In this document: one piece after another, positions 26,901-38,969 of the stretch
How the letters are laid out: each line of letters starts with the position of its first letter
How positions within the stretch are numbered: the first letter of the stretch is position 1
From: Pegea sp. RAD2-039
Taxonomy: Eukaryota > Chordata > Thaliacea > Salpida > Salpidae
Direction of reading: 5' to 3'
Assembly (NCBI GenBank): GCA_034620365.1
Contig: JAQGEQ010000380.1
Coordinates: 3,348,001 to 3,412,000, forward strand
Length of the DNA stretch: 64,000 bases
The notes under the pieces: generated by a model
The model's input: the letters and a program-made list of their open reading frames with translations, nothing else
Told to the model about the DNA's origin: nothing
Database searches by the model: none
Translations under genes and position numbers: made by a program

Positions 26901-27022
26901 AGTGTGGCTTCTTTAGACGCAAAAGAATACCTAGCAGTCGCTTACTCGAACATCAAGCTCAAAGACAAAGACTAGTTAACTCTTCTGGAGACACTAATGA
27001 TCAAGATAATGCAAACAGATAA
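20982..27022 (+). CDS. Integrin alpha subunit
   Basis: Nineteen exons in phase give 1014 residues: 20982-21142, 21288-21388, 21923-21993, 22341-22544, 22648-22846, 22898-23046, 23271-23415, 23769-23888, 24175-24445, 24496-24653, 24719-24852, 25030-25217, 25293-25431, 25515-25657, 25761-25865, 25993-26071, 26191-26400, 26505-26732 and 26783-27022. A signal peptide ends near VQA (residue 19). A beta-propeller with FG-GAP repeats follows, with three calcium loops: DVNGDGFDD (about 308), DVNNDGYED (about 376) and DLDGNGYPD (about 451). Thigh/calf domains come next, then a transmembrane span (IIIVVSIIGAILLFLL, about 950-973). The short tail starts KCGFFRRKR, the integrin alpha membrane-proximal motif. 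There is no I domain. The segment GLCYLLTDF followed by KYKPCE resembles the RGD-binding alpha-V/alpha-5/alpha-8 group, an inference. It pairs with a beta subunit for cell-matrix adhesion. Confidence 0.95.
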
Positions 27023-29335
27023 ATCCAGCTGCATATGGTACTTTAATTACTAAGCAATAACCAAGTTTTATGTCCTGATGCCTTTCATATAAACTACTAA
27101 ACAAACTTATGGTTATAGTGACAAAACTCTCAGATTAGTGCCTTTAGTTGATTGCCTTTTCAATGCACCATGACTTAATTATTCAAGTGACTTATTAATT
27201 TAGATGTTTCTAATATTTTATTGATTTTATTAACATTATAGTGAGCCATTTTAATCCTATTTTGGAAGCTGTTTTTTACGCAATATGGCCAAATTCTTAA
27301 TTTATTTTCAAAGTTCATGTGATAAAAATGTTTTCAATTCGAAAATCTAAACTATTCATATTTCTTTTTTAAGTTTATAAATTAGAACAAACATTTTTTA
27401 TTTACTATATCATTTCAGCTTTCAAGACTTTAAAAATTACTTTATTTACAATTTAATAACTTTATATACATCCTAGCAAGTGTTGAAATGGTTCTGTTTT
27501 GTCAAAATTTTGCTTGGCTTTTCTTTTATATGTTTTTGTTTGTTCAATTTTAATTCATTCTTTTTCTAATGCTACTTACATTCTCAGTCAATTCTGAACT
27601 TTTGCACGCCGTCTGTAACGTTTTTTTTTTTGAAAAATGAAAGACTTTTTACCTGAATGACTGTGCTTTTACATAACTTTCAAATGAAAACGATAAAAAA
27701 TATTGTATGTTATATTTTGTTAAACAATAACTTCATATACAACTGTAACTAATTAACAAAACACACACATTTGAGGCCATGAAAATATTTTTACTTTTTC
27801 AAAAACTATATCATTACAAAAAACTTCAGTAATAAAATGTTAATTTATCTCTTTCATTGTAATAAAAATTATGTAAATTTTCAATCCAGTTGTTTACTTA
27901 GTTTTAAAAGATACAACGCTCATTGAATTCCATTTTCAAATTGAAAAAGCTTTTTTAGGGAATACAATAAAAATAAAAGGAATGATAAGTGTAAAACGTC
28001 AAATAATCTTTTTGATATTTCTAGTACAATAAATTTAGAAAAAAATTTGAAAGTCTAGTTATTCAATTATTAAATACATAAAACATTTATATCTTTTAAT
28101 CACACATAAATTATGGTTTATCTGCTATATAGACATTACACTTTATGTGAAGCATATAACTTGATAACAACATAAGTTTTGTATTCGAAGAAATTTCATT
28201 CAAACACTTCAATCTAATTGTAAAAAATCATTTAAAAATGCAAAACTAATTTAATATCTTTATTGAACAACTTTTTTTTATTGCAGAGCTTTGGATTTTG
28301 TTTGGTTAGCAAATATGCTGTTTGAATTCTTAAAATAACAAACTAAGAGTTTCAGTTTTTAATAAATTACTTTTTTCTTAGGTTTATTTTGACAAAAATC
28401 AAAGATTTTTCACATTTAAGAAGTTGAATTTTTACTAATAATTATCAAATTTATACTAAAAAGATATAGTACGGCTGACTGAATTTAACTTTAAAGTAAG
28501 TAATTGAATTTTTATCAATAAATCATACAATGAACAGATGGGTTTCCTACTAGAGTATAAATGATTTTGCTTCTAATAAATTATTAAAAAATAACGGATA
28601 AAATAAATAATTTAGGTTAACGACTAAATTCTTTTTATTTTTTATGATGGTGATATATTTAATGTTCTAGTCTCTTACAGTAAGATTTATCAACAATTCG
28701 TATTGATGTAGAATTTAAAGTAGCTAAATAAGCTTAACATGAAAACATCCTCATATTTGTAAAATCACAATTGATACTTTAACTTTGAACACACAATTTT
28801 CAAGTTTTAATGCTTTTGTATTCATATGTTATCATTTCATTCCGTTTTCTGTGAAAAAGTCAAAAATAAATTTTAAACAAGAGGTATTTTGAAGAAAAAT
28901 CAACATCTTAAAATATCATTAAAACAAAATAAGAATAATCATGAAAACGAAACTTCCTTAGATTACAATTTTCTGCTCCTTTTTTTCCAAATTTGAATAA
29001 ATACAGAATAAAACCAACTGTTTATGTGTTTATCAGGTAAAATTATTAGAATTTTGGCTAATAATAGTAGTAGAACTGGTTTAAATACCCCATACAAGCA
29101 CGAATATTACTATAAGTTCACTGAGTCGACTCAGTATATTATTTGTTACAATTCTCGGTCAACAAAAGCAAGAAGAATCAAGAAAGTTTTTTAAGCAGAA
29201 GTTTGCGCCTGTTGATTAAGGTGATACCCATCTTGAAATAAACAATCTTCATCAAATTCATTTCACAGACTTTGATAAATTGAATGGGAGCATTTAATTT
29301 AAAAACAAGTACTTACAGTGATTTATTGAGATCTA
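27023..29335. other. Integrin 3' flank and intergenic DNA
   Basis: AT-rich 3' UTR and intergenic sequence with several AATAAA matches. I see no exon, RNA gene or repeat family. Confidence 0.5.
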
Positions 29336-29749
29336 TTAACAGTAAACTGGTGCAGCTACACATGATGGTGCTGAGTAACATCCTCCATAGCTTCGTCTAT
29401 GATGAATTCGTCGTCGTCTTCTAACTGTACGAGTGTGTCTTACTGTGTAATGTCCACATGGAGCAGTCCTTACAGCAATAGGATGACATGTTACCACTGA
29501 AAAATTGGGCTTTCTTACTTTCAAAGATTAGTTGATTAATTTTAATTATTCTAACCAATATAAATAACTCGGAGTATACGTAAGTGTTTACTTACATGGT
29601 TGAAATTGAGGAGTTATACAACCTGTGTGTTGATACACGATAGGCTGGCAAGTAGGCTGTATTTGTGGGGCACAACCACACAGAGGAACTGCGAAAGATT
29701 CACTTGCAAAAGCTGCAAAGAATGCTATGAAAATCAAAGAGTATTTCAT
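29336..29749 (-). CDS. Small secreted Cys- and Arg-rich protein
   Basis: Two exons, 29749-29596 and 29496-29336, join in phase 1 to give 104 residues. A clear signal peptide (MKYSLIFIAFFAAFASESFA) is followed by cysteines in CGCAP, PTCQP and TGCITP contexts. Exon 2 has more cysteines (VTCHP, APCGHY, GGCYSAPSC, ending VYC) around a very basic Arg/His stretch (VRRRRRIHHRRS). There is a good TATA box 57 nt upstream of the ATG. Such compact, strongly promoted secreted genes often encode gland, cuticle or antimicrobial products, but I recognise no family and assign no function. The gene model is well supported; the role is unknown. Confidence 0.75.
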
Positions 29750-29805
29750 TTTGATACTTTTCATTCGTCAATAATGAATTTGTGAAAATTACAAACTCAA
29801 TTTGC

Positions 29806-29812
29806 TTTTATA
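29806..29812 (-). promoter_or_regulatory. TATA box of the small secreted protein gene
   Basis: TATAAAA on the minus strand, within GGTATAAAAGC, 57 nt upstream of the ATG at 29749. The distance suits a short 5' leader of about 25-35 nt. I noticed no comparably clear TATA box at the other genes. Confidence 0.7.
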
Positions 29813-31569
29813 CCTGAGAAGATGAAGAACTCTTGATCATGTTATTTTTTGGTTATTATTTTAATTGCTGTTATTATCTATTTGGTTTGTACAACTGATA
29901 ATAGAAAACTATGAATGTTGTATTTAAGTTCAACTCAAAAAGCGATTAATTTTATTTGTTTGCTTATTTTAGCAAAAAGTTACAAGTTTTTTTAACTGTA
30001 TGTTTAAACAACCTTTAAAAAAGCACTCTGAATATAACTGATCTATTTAAATCGGAATTTTTATTGAAAACAAAACAAAACAAAAAAATATGAAAAATTA
30101 ATAAAACTACATCAATTAGATTGATGACGAATGTTTGTTTTAAGCTATTTTTGTATCTTCTATAATTATTTTTGTCTAATTTTATATTACTAAAAAATAA
30201 AAATTTCTTAAACTATTAATTTATTGTCTAAACTGTGAAAATTAGTTTGTTAAATTTCTTTTTCTTCTTCTACGTGGATGGATGACTCTAATTAAATTTG
30301 ACTTTCTCTTAATTAGGCTTTATAATTATATATTTTTTGTATACCTATTTTTAAGTTTAAAGCTTGTACAATTAAAAATACATGTCAATTATTTTTGATT
30401 AAAGCATTAAAATTTTTAGATAAATAAACACAATTTTGTTTATTTAGGCTCATTTTTCGAATGTGAAATTGTAAGTAGGAAGTGAAGTAGAAAAGCTAAA
30501 AAACTGTTTTACCTGAACTGGTGTAAGATATCTGATTTAGTTAATAGTTAATTGGGTGAATTGATGAATTGAATTGGATAAAATGTTTTCCATCTTCTTC
30601 CTATCTTCTTTCATAGTGACTTTCCGTGATGTGCTGTTTACTTCAATCACTGTATTTATGTAGGCTTGCTCACCTGAGTCACCTGGTTAGTTGCTGGCGA
30701 GCTCTCTAACTTCTGAAAAACAAATAAAGCAGTTTCTATAACAGAGATATCTATATTTGTTCAAAGATACAAATATACTGCTACCCAATTAAAATATGGT
30801 ACTTTAAATAATTTACTTGCTAAATTAAGGCATCAAATAATGTTTTAAGATTCAATTTAGGTCATTAAGTTGTTTAACTTCTTTAAATGTCACTACTCCT
30901 GAAGTAAACATCGTGTTTTAAGTTTTAGTTTCAAAAGCACAAAGCTGTACTTTGTACTATATTTAAAAATTGAACAAAAAAGTTCAAAAAATTCAAACGT
31001 TGTTTATGATAAAATATATTAGATCTTTCTATTTTTAATTCACGTATTTCGTTACTCACTTGGTCCACAATTAATCAAATCGAAAATTTGATCTTTAAAA
31101 CAATTTTTCTTACTCATCTATTAGTTTATTGATCGTTGTTAAGCATAAGGGCGAAATGAGAAAAAGCAAAAACAAACATTACTATTTGATGACTTTATTT
31201 ATATTAACTAATTAAATCATATCTATATTTATTTTTTATTATAGTAATATATATAATTAGTATAATAATTATTATTGTTTTTCCGTATTGGTTTAGTAAA
31301 AATCATAAGGGTTTTTATCAGAACTTAGTTTTTCATTTCTTATATTTTATAGATCAGCTCTTATATAATATATAATTTAGTTATGATTAGTAATACAAAC
31401 TTAGTTGGAATCCCACAGCAGTAAAACTGACTAGCTAATTGTTTTATATTAGTAGAGTATTTTCTAATATACTTTATAAAAAAATGATCATTTCAATATT
31501 TTTGTTTCTTTAAACAGTTTGTAAGTACTTATATATAATAGCTTAAAAGGTGAGAATATTGACTGGTTA
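29813..31569. other. Intergenic region
   Basis: AT-rich. A slightly more GC patch at about 30590-30720 has no open frame of note. An acceptor-like ctttaaacag at about 31508-31517 precedes the MORN gene start. Confidence 0.45.
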
Positions 31570-33218
31570 ATGGAATCTTTAGTCTTTGAAGATAATCACA
31601 TCTATTCCAACAACTTGAGCTTTAAAGGGACATTACTTAAAGGTTTCTCATATATTAAGTCTAATTAATGTAATTAATTAACTTTTAATGATGTTTTTAT
31701 GTTTCATTTTCTATATTTTGATTTTAAAGGATGTTATTTATCTTTAAAAGTCTATTTTTAGAATATCAAATTAAATTTTGAAACTGTTTGTTTTTAATTT
31801 TTAAACTTTTGTTGTTTTAAAATTCTAAACTACTTAACATTTAAAAACAATTATTTTTCTGAGTTTTTTTTTTTTATTATCTTTTACTTTTAATATACAA
31901 TTATTTATAGCTTTATAAGTTTTTATTTATTTATTTGTTATTTATATTATATTTTATGATATATTTTAGTTTTCTTCAACTTAAGCTCACATTAATTAAT
32001 TTTTATTATTCACTACATGGCTACAGCTGACAAATTTTATAACTCTTATAGTAAACATAAAACAATATGACTGCAGAATAATAATGAAAAGGTCTAAAGT
32101 TCCACTATTTAACATAAATAATGTAGAAAAAGTAGGAACACTAGAGGTACAAGTAATTATAAGTTATAAATCAAAATTCCTAATAACTATCGCAAATGGA
32201 AAACTGTTAGTAAAATATATTATTTACCAAATAAATTACTCCAATCATGATTTCTTAACAAATTTTAAAAGAGGTGATAGATTTTTATGATATTGGGAAG
32301 AAACTTTCAAACTGTGGTCATCCTATTAACCCTAACCCTATTAAAAAGCTAAAATTTTTTTTAAGATCTTTTAAAGATTTAATATTTTGTCATAGGATCT
32401 CGTCATGGTATTGGAATGCAAACCTTTAGTAATGGGGCAGTTTTTGTTGGATCCTTTGCAGGTGGACTACCTTATGGTATGGGGCTTTTAAAGTTTAAAG
32501 ACGGGTCAATGTATAAAGGACTATTTGAAAAAGGTAAATTTTGTGGACATGGTGTTTATACAACTTCAAATAAAGACAAGATAATGGGTGAATTTAAAGA
32601 TGGGAAGCTTAATGGTTTGGGTGAGGTTTTATTTTCTATCAGATTTAAAGTTATGCAAATTTAATTGCGAAGTAAAAATTTATGCCTTCTGAATAGAAAA
32701 AATTAAAAGTCATTAAACATGGTTTTGTTAAAACAGTTTTTTTACAGAATTACAATCTTTACTAAAGTTTCAGTTTTATTTTTTGAATATTAATAAACAT
32801 GCGAATAAAAATATTTATTTAAGTAAGCTTACTTTCATGTGTTTCATTTCAAATCACCTTACTCTACTTTCAGTCGTTTGAGTTTCTATAAAAGAACTAA
32901 TGTACTAGATATTATTTTTTGTTTTATCAGATCAGATGCTTCATCTGTTACAGACTCCTTTATTTTAATATGAGTCTATTTTAACTCACTATTTTATGTA
33001 GATTCTGTTACTCTGAATTAATTTGAGTTTACTTTTTAGGAGTTTATCAGTTTTTTGATGGTGGTGTCCGTGAAGGATACTTTGAAAAAGGATCCTTTGT
33101 TTGTCATCATTCTTGTAGAGATCAGATCAAAATTGAGGTCGAACATGTTGTTGCTTCAGTTGATCTGCATCTCTTGGACTTTCTGAAACAAAATCCTCTC
33201 ATTTCAAATGTAAAATGA
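31570..33218 (+). CDS. MORN4-like: MORN repeat protein, MORN4-like
   Basis: Three exons, 31570-31642, 32396-32620 and 33040-33218, join in phase to give 158 residues (human MORN4 has 146). MORN repeats of about 23 residues run from residue about 15 to 120, for example RHGIGMQTFSNGAVFVGSF, YGMGLLKFKDGSMYKGLFEKG and GHGVYTTSN. A last repeat (FFDGGVREGYFEKGSF) is followed by a short tail, which is the MORN4 arrangement. MORN4 binds class III myosin tails and supports actin-rich protrusions; other MORN proteins act in cilia or at membranes. MORN identity is secure from the G-x-G-x-x-x-F/Y pattern. The choice of MORN4 rests on length and layout. Introns are 753 and 419 bp. Confidence 0.82.
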
Positions 33219-34513
33219 AAAGTTAAAAAGTGGATTTTTCAAATACCTGAAAAGTTACCAACAATTTTATATTTTGTTTCCAATTTAAAAGACTTTCTGT
33301 ATTTTTATACAAATGAACTTCATCGACTGGATAAACTCTTCATCATGTATCTAGTGTTGTGAATCTTATTTGTTTTTTTCTCTTCTATTGTCGTGTTGAT
33401 TCTAAAGAACCAATTAGTGATCAGAATTTTCAATTTGATCTTGCTTTTTTATTGAAATAAATCATACAGTAAAAGTACAAATGTCGTTTGAATTCGACAT
33501 CTATTTAATTTGATGATTTGTAACTTTTCAATCTTGAGTAATTATTAGTTACCTAAATCATTCTGATAGTACTTTTGATTAATATGAGTTTAATAAATCA
33601 GTATTTTTTATGGATAGTATTTTTTGTTCAGTGCAGTAACGGCCCAACTATACCCTTATAGATGAGGTGAGACAGACTACAAAAAGGCTTGAAAAGCACT
33701 TCTAAAGTTTCTCTTTATTAACTGGAGCTTACCCTCAAAAGCTGGTCAGCTACAGAAGTTTTTCCAATTAAAAGCAACAAATACATCTTTAATCAATAAA
33801 TTTAAAACTAACATTTTAATAGCTGTTCATTAAAGAATATTTTTTACAAAATACGAAAGTTTCTGATTAAGTGAAATTAGCATCTTCTAACTCTCAGAAT
33901 CTTTTTTTAATAGGATGCTTATATTTATAACAATCATCTTCTTTTATATAAAAAATAGAAATTTATCATTAAATAACTTCTGCACAACCAACTAAGACAC
34001 TGAAGTAGTCTAGAACTGATGAAATTAGTTTAAAATCGTCAAAGCATTGAAAAATAATTTTAAAGAAAATATGAGAGCAAATTAATCATTTTTTATATAG
34101 AGGTAGTAGACATGAATAAATTCATTCTCCTGAATGAATTTTTTGTAATTTTATCGGCTATTATATGTAAATAGAGCTTGGGTGATTTAACAAGTAATAA
34201 ATTGAGAAATTTTAAATCAAATTGTTAGTTTCTGTAGCAGAATTAAGTTTGAAAGAAAGATTCTTTTTTTTTTTGACAAACTAGCAAGAACTCTCGAAAT
34301 AGAAGAACAATTTTATGTATTAACTTCTATTTCGTAATCTACTTCAATTTGAGTTTTTGTCAAATTTTTTACGAAATTGGAATCTGAAGTATTTAGATAT
34401 ACATGTGTGAAATTATGAAAAACACAGATAAAAAGTTTAAAATAATTGTTGATGAATATTTAGCTTTATTTCTTGAAAATTCAAAAGTATTTACTTGTTG
34501 TTGTTTGTATTAT

Positions 34514-34516
34514 GAT

Positions 34517-34547
<31 letters not shown>

Positions 34548-34550
34548 TTA
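34514..34550. repeat. ATTT tandem repeat
   Basis: About nine copies of ATTT/TTTA. It forms the terminal tandem repeat of the minus-strand CR1-like copy that starts here, so it is probably the element's own 3' terminus and not an independent microsatellite. Confidence 0.85.
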
Positions 34551-34756
34551 CAATAAATGTGAAGGAGGGTGCCTAAAAAGAGCACCTCTCGCTAACACAC
34601 ATTCTCACAAATTAGATCTATTTAACGTGTAAACGAAAAAGTATATGACAATGAAGAATTGCACAGAATCATAGTATTGTAAAAGAGAAAAATTCACAGT
34701 TTAGAAATGGCAATGTTGGCGATATTATAACAATTCAGCTTTTTCTTGAACAGCAT
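34514..34756 (-). mobile_element. 5'-truncated CR1-like LINE tail
   Basis: Minus-strand reading gives TGCTGTTCAAG, then ATTTCTAAACTGTGA, TTGTGAGAATG, GCGAGAGGTGCTC and AGGCACCCTCC, ending in AAAT repeats. The same ordered blocks occur at 43825-44072 on the plus strand, which ties this to the same family. Non-coding remnant. Confidence 0.75.
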
Positions 34757-34799
34757 AAGTGATTTTGATAAATGATAAATGAGTTGTTTCTCCTTTTAT

Positions 34800-35001
34800 A
34801 TTATAAACACTCTATGTAATTATTCACTGTTATGTTGTATAGGGACTACTGAATGCCATGTGTTACATATAGTTTTTTATATAGTTGTATCTTAATTATG
34901 TATAATAATTATTATAAATAATATCACTTGTGAGAATGGCTGTTAACGAGAGGTTTTCTTTTCAGGCACCCTTCTTTGCGTTTATTTAAATAAATAAATA
35001 A
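34800..35001 (+). mobile_element. 5'-truncated CR1-like LINE tail, opposite orientation
   Basis: The plus strand carries CTATGTAATTATTCAC, CTTGTGAGAATGG, AACGAGAGG and TTTTCAGGCACCC, then AAAT-type repeats. This is the same tail as its minus-strand neighbour. The two copies are head to head, with 3' ends pointing outward. Confidence 0.75.
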
Positions 35002-37754
35002 TTTCTATTCGTTTATCTCTAATTTATAGTTATTTCACTTAAAATTATTTTCTAAACTAATTTTTATCTTAATCAATACTGTTTGTAAATCTTTATAAAA
35101 AAATATTTATGGATAAAAAAGTATCTAAGAATAAAAAGAAATAACAACTCTTAAGATATTAAATTATTTATATTTTTATACTTATTATAATTATTTTTTA
35201 AGTTAATTATAAATCTTACACAGACATAATCATAAATGCTCCTTGATCAGAAGAAATCTTCCGCAGAAAAATTAAAGTCTCAATATTGACTAGTTTTGTT
35301 GAGACTTATTTTGTTGGGAATATTTTCACAATGATGCGGCTTAAATAATGTTGTTTACACTTTTCACAAAAACATTCAGACTTGTTTTTATCGAAATTCC
35401 AAGAATTTGTTTATTAATTTTCTTAGTAGTTTATTTTTAGTTGATAAACTTTTTAGTTTTATCTCTTTGAGGCTAATGCAGATGTTTAAAACACAGCCGA
35501 AAGTTTATTTCTCAGATTATGAGTTTTTTTTAATTAATCTAGAAGAGAAAATAACTCGATTGAGTTTCATAATAAACAATTTAAGACTTTATTGAATTTC
35601 AGCTAAACATATAAATGAATAAACAAGTCCTAATATTTTTATACAAAGTTTTTTACATAAAATTTTAAGAACTTTTGACATAATGAAACTTATTAAATTT
35701 TTAAAGAAACGATTATGTTTGATGCATATATTATTATGTTAAAAAATTGTTTGGGTATAAATTAAACAAATAGAAAATATTGTCTTGTTTTGTTTTGTTT
35801 TCTAACATTTATCATATAGTTCTTTGATAATGCTTTTAGCTTTGCTTCAGTTTCTTTAATTATTTTCTATCTAATATTTTAAGAAAATTGTTTTAAATAA
35901 ACAATATACAAATGAAGAATATTTATTTATTATTTTTTTTAGATCATTTGTTGCACAAATCGTATAATGTTTCAATTAGCTTTGATTCAGTTTTTACATT
36001 ATTTTCAATAGATTCTTTCAAAGAAAGTAACACCTAGAAGTTTTGTGTAATAGTTAAAAGTCAAATATTAAAAAATTAGAAAGTTTGAAACTTTAACTAG
36101 AAAGCGCCACTTTGTACCCTTCAGCCACATGTGACACTTTTTAATAATTATTACTGTAAAAGTTTTGGTAATTTTTTATAAATTTTTTGATAAAATTTTG
36201 TTTCAATTTAATTATATCATTTGTAAGTCAATTTGTAATTCAGCTTGCAAGCCAGTTTATTAGTCAATTTGTAAATGTATTCATTTGTAATTAATTTGAA
36301 TTTAAATGTGATTCTCATTTTATTACCTTATAATTAAATAATACAGTTTGACTTGCACATCAGTTTGTTTTGTCTTTATTGAAATATTTGACTTTAAATC
36401 CTAAAGTTTCAAAAGCAGTAAACATCTAATTTACATATTGTTTTTTATTATTCATAGTTATGTTTATGTATTTTACTTTTGCTCAATACTGCTTTATGAT
36501 AAGTTTTCAATTGACTTAAGATGTACAAGTTTAGCTCAGATTTGTTCTTCATTTTAGAATACAGTATTTCTGAAAAGTTTAGGTTTTAAAAACCTCAAAG
36601 ATATAAACATAGATGCTATTTGTGTAATTGTAGTATACAATATTCTTGTATTTATCATAACCTTTACTTAAGGGTCATTGGTTCAAGTTATAATAATTGG
36701 GTATTGAAATTATCAAAATAATATATTTTGGTTTATTTATTCGACTAATTTTCATTCATTTTATTAAAACATTTAAATCACTATTTGTTTTTTTAAATCT
36801 TTTAAACTTAGATATTGAAAACACCATGGAAAATTACAAAAACTTTTTATCTGCAGGAGAAAACATTTTAGATGTTTAAACCTAACTTGTCTAAAACTTT
36901 TTTTCAGTTTTTATTCAGTATTACTTTACTTAGTAATAATATTTTACCTTACTTTAGGAAAATTGAAAGATAATAAAATAATCTTTGATTTTTTAGTAAA
37001 TTGTCTAATATATTTTATTATACATTAGTTTTGGGACAGTATAAACTAACAAGTGAGTAACAAACAGTTATTTTGATAATCTTTACTTTTAATGTTTTAA
37101 ATTTTATGTAAAAAACTGGGTTAAAGATAAGAACAAATTTAAACTTTTTGTTGTTATCTGATTATATTACATACAAACAGTTTACAAATAAAAACTGTTT
37201 TACAAAAAGAAAGAGTAATAGTGTTTGAAAAATTTAAAGATATTTTTATTAAGTGGAACTTTGCATAACTACTCAAAAGTAAGATTTGAAAGGAAAAACT
37301 GAAAACTTATCTTTTTAAAGCTAAGATTGAGCATTTTCTTGATTATTTTGACTAAGTTTTAAATAGCTAGCATTATTTTACCTTTTTAAAGCTTAATCTT
37401 TATTTTTATTTCACTGTAATAATGTTATTGTCTTAATTTTCTACTTTTTAGTACAAAGTTTTAGAAAACAAGCCCAGGTTCAAAGGTCTTAAATTTCTTT
37501 GATTATTTATTTATAATTTTCGAATATTTTTAAATCTGGTTTAAGGTAAACTTATATTAATCAAATATCATTATACAGAAAAAAATATCTTAAAAAGGTA
37601 TTAAAAAATTTTATTGAAATTCTTTAATTAAGTTCTTTTAATTGAGCAGTCTTTGCTAAGTATATTTTACATAATAATAATAATTGCATTACTAAATAAT
37701 TGTAAATTGACTATTTATTTATTATACAGGTCAAATAACTAGCAAAAAGGAAAA

Positions 37755-38969
37755 ATGTTTTCTAATGACAATCTATGTTTGTATTTGATATTTTTTAACC
37801 AACTTAATGGGCTGGTCTTAAGTAAGAATCAGAGTGACCTGAATCCGACCACTTCGTTGGTTCATTTCCTTCCATCTGAAAACTTTATAAATAACAAAAC
37901 AACAGAAGTTTCAACGAGACAGCAAATGATACTTCAGAAAATAGTAACAATTAATTTGTTAGAACTTATAAGTTTGAACACTCATCTACAATTTTATCAC
38001 CAATTAATTGTTGATCCAACGCATCAAGTTATAGAAGAAAGAATTAATTCAAATGTATCAGAAGTTGCTGAGTTAGATTTACAACTGAAACTTAAAGATG
38101 AATTTTTGTAAGTTTTATTTAAACAAAGTAAAAAGCTTTGAGTAAAAAAATACAATATTTAATACTTTTTTGCTGACTAATGTTATATTTTGAAGGTCTC
38201 GAGCGAAATATTTTGATCTTCTTCTTCCTAATGCATATGACTTCTACGTGAAACACGATTTTCCTTATTGTGATTGCAGCATGACAGAACCTCTTTATTA
38301 TCTAGGAAGAACTCAATATGTCTCAGAGCTGTAAGTTTTGATTTTGTGTTTATTATAATCTTAAACATTTGTTTACAGAAAAGATGGAGGCCAGTGTCGT
38401 GAAAGCAGAAGATCATGTGGATTTAAAAAGAACATTTGCTTCAATGTTAATAATACTAATTGTTTGGGATTTGAAAATTTGGAATTAAAAGATCAGACTA
38501 TGTACTTATATGAAGGAGACGATCTTTTACTTCAGTGTAACGCTTTAGGTTACAATAACGTTGTAATGGAAATTAAAATGGGGCACGGAGGTACAATCAC
38601 TGGTCCAAATCTAGGTAACTTTCACGTTTTAAAACTGTTCATGATTTTGAATAAATGCTGTAATTTTAGCCTAACCTATTTACTTTAGGAATAACTACTT
38701 ATTATAAAGAAAACGTCACCCAAGCTAATGGAGACACCTATTCATGTATTGGAAGCGTACTTGTTGGTGGAAAAGTATTAAGACGGAGCTATAACATAAA
38801 GGTGCAAGTCCTATCACGTCCATTTAACCATGAAACGATCGGTAAGAACAATATTCTATTTCTCATTGAGTCTCACTAGATCTTCCGTTTTTTAGTCGAT
38901 GCTTTGTTTGGTGTCGTCTCAGTTGTGGTGTTGATGAGTTGTTCAAATTGGTTGAGAATTAAAACTTGA
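37755..38969 (+). CDS. Secreted or membrane-tethered Ig-domain protein, family unknown
   Basis: Five exons, 37755-38107, 38196-38330, 38379-38614, 38689-38841 and 38896-38969, all in phase, give 316 residues. The N-terminus (LCLYLIFFNQLNGLVLS) looks like a signal peptide. Residues 25-115 are alpha-helical in character without a known domain. A short Cys-containing segment follows (HDFPYCDCSMTEPLYYLG, then GGQCRESRRSCGF and NICFNVNNTNC). Residues about 185-290 fit an immunoglobulin fold: EGDDLLLQCNALG supplies the first cysteine and ANGDTYSCIG the second. The last 24 residues are hydrophobic (LFGVVSVVVLM) with a short polar end, so the protein may be GPI-anchored or single-pass. It is probably a cell-surface recognition or adhesion protein. 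I do not recognise the family; a lineage-specific gene is likely. Confidence 0.7.

Larger units (their letters stand above)
33219..37754. other. Intergenic region with a pair of inverted LINE tails
   Basis: AT-rich DNA with one dated feature, the head-to-head CR1-like 3' ends at about 34514-35001. Short open frames at 35407-35595 and 36697-36879 have no support. An acceptor-like attatacag at about 37721-37729 precedes the next gene. Confidence 0.5.

Noticed and set aside
32326..32340. Telomere-like TTAACCCTAACCCTA
   Set aside because: Only about two repeat units; too short to call an interstitial telomere and easily due to chance.
34514..35001. Twin-priming inversion of a single CR1-like copy
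   Set aside because: Both arms contain the 3' terminus, which a single twin-primed copy would not.
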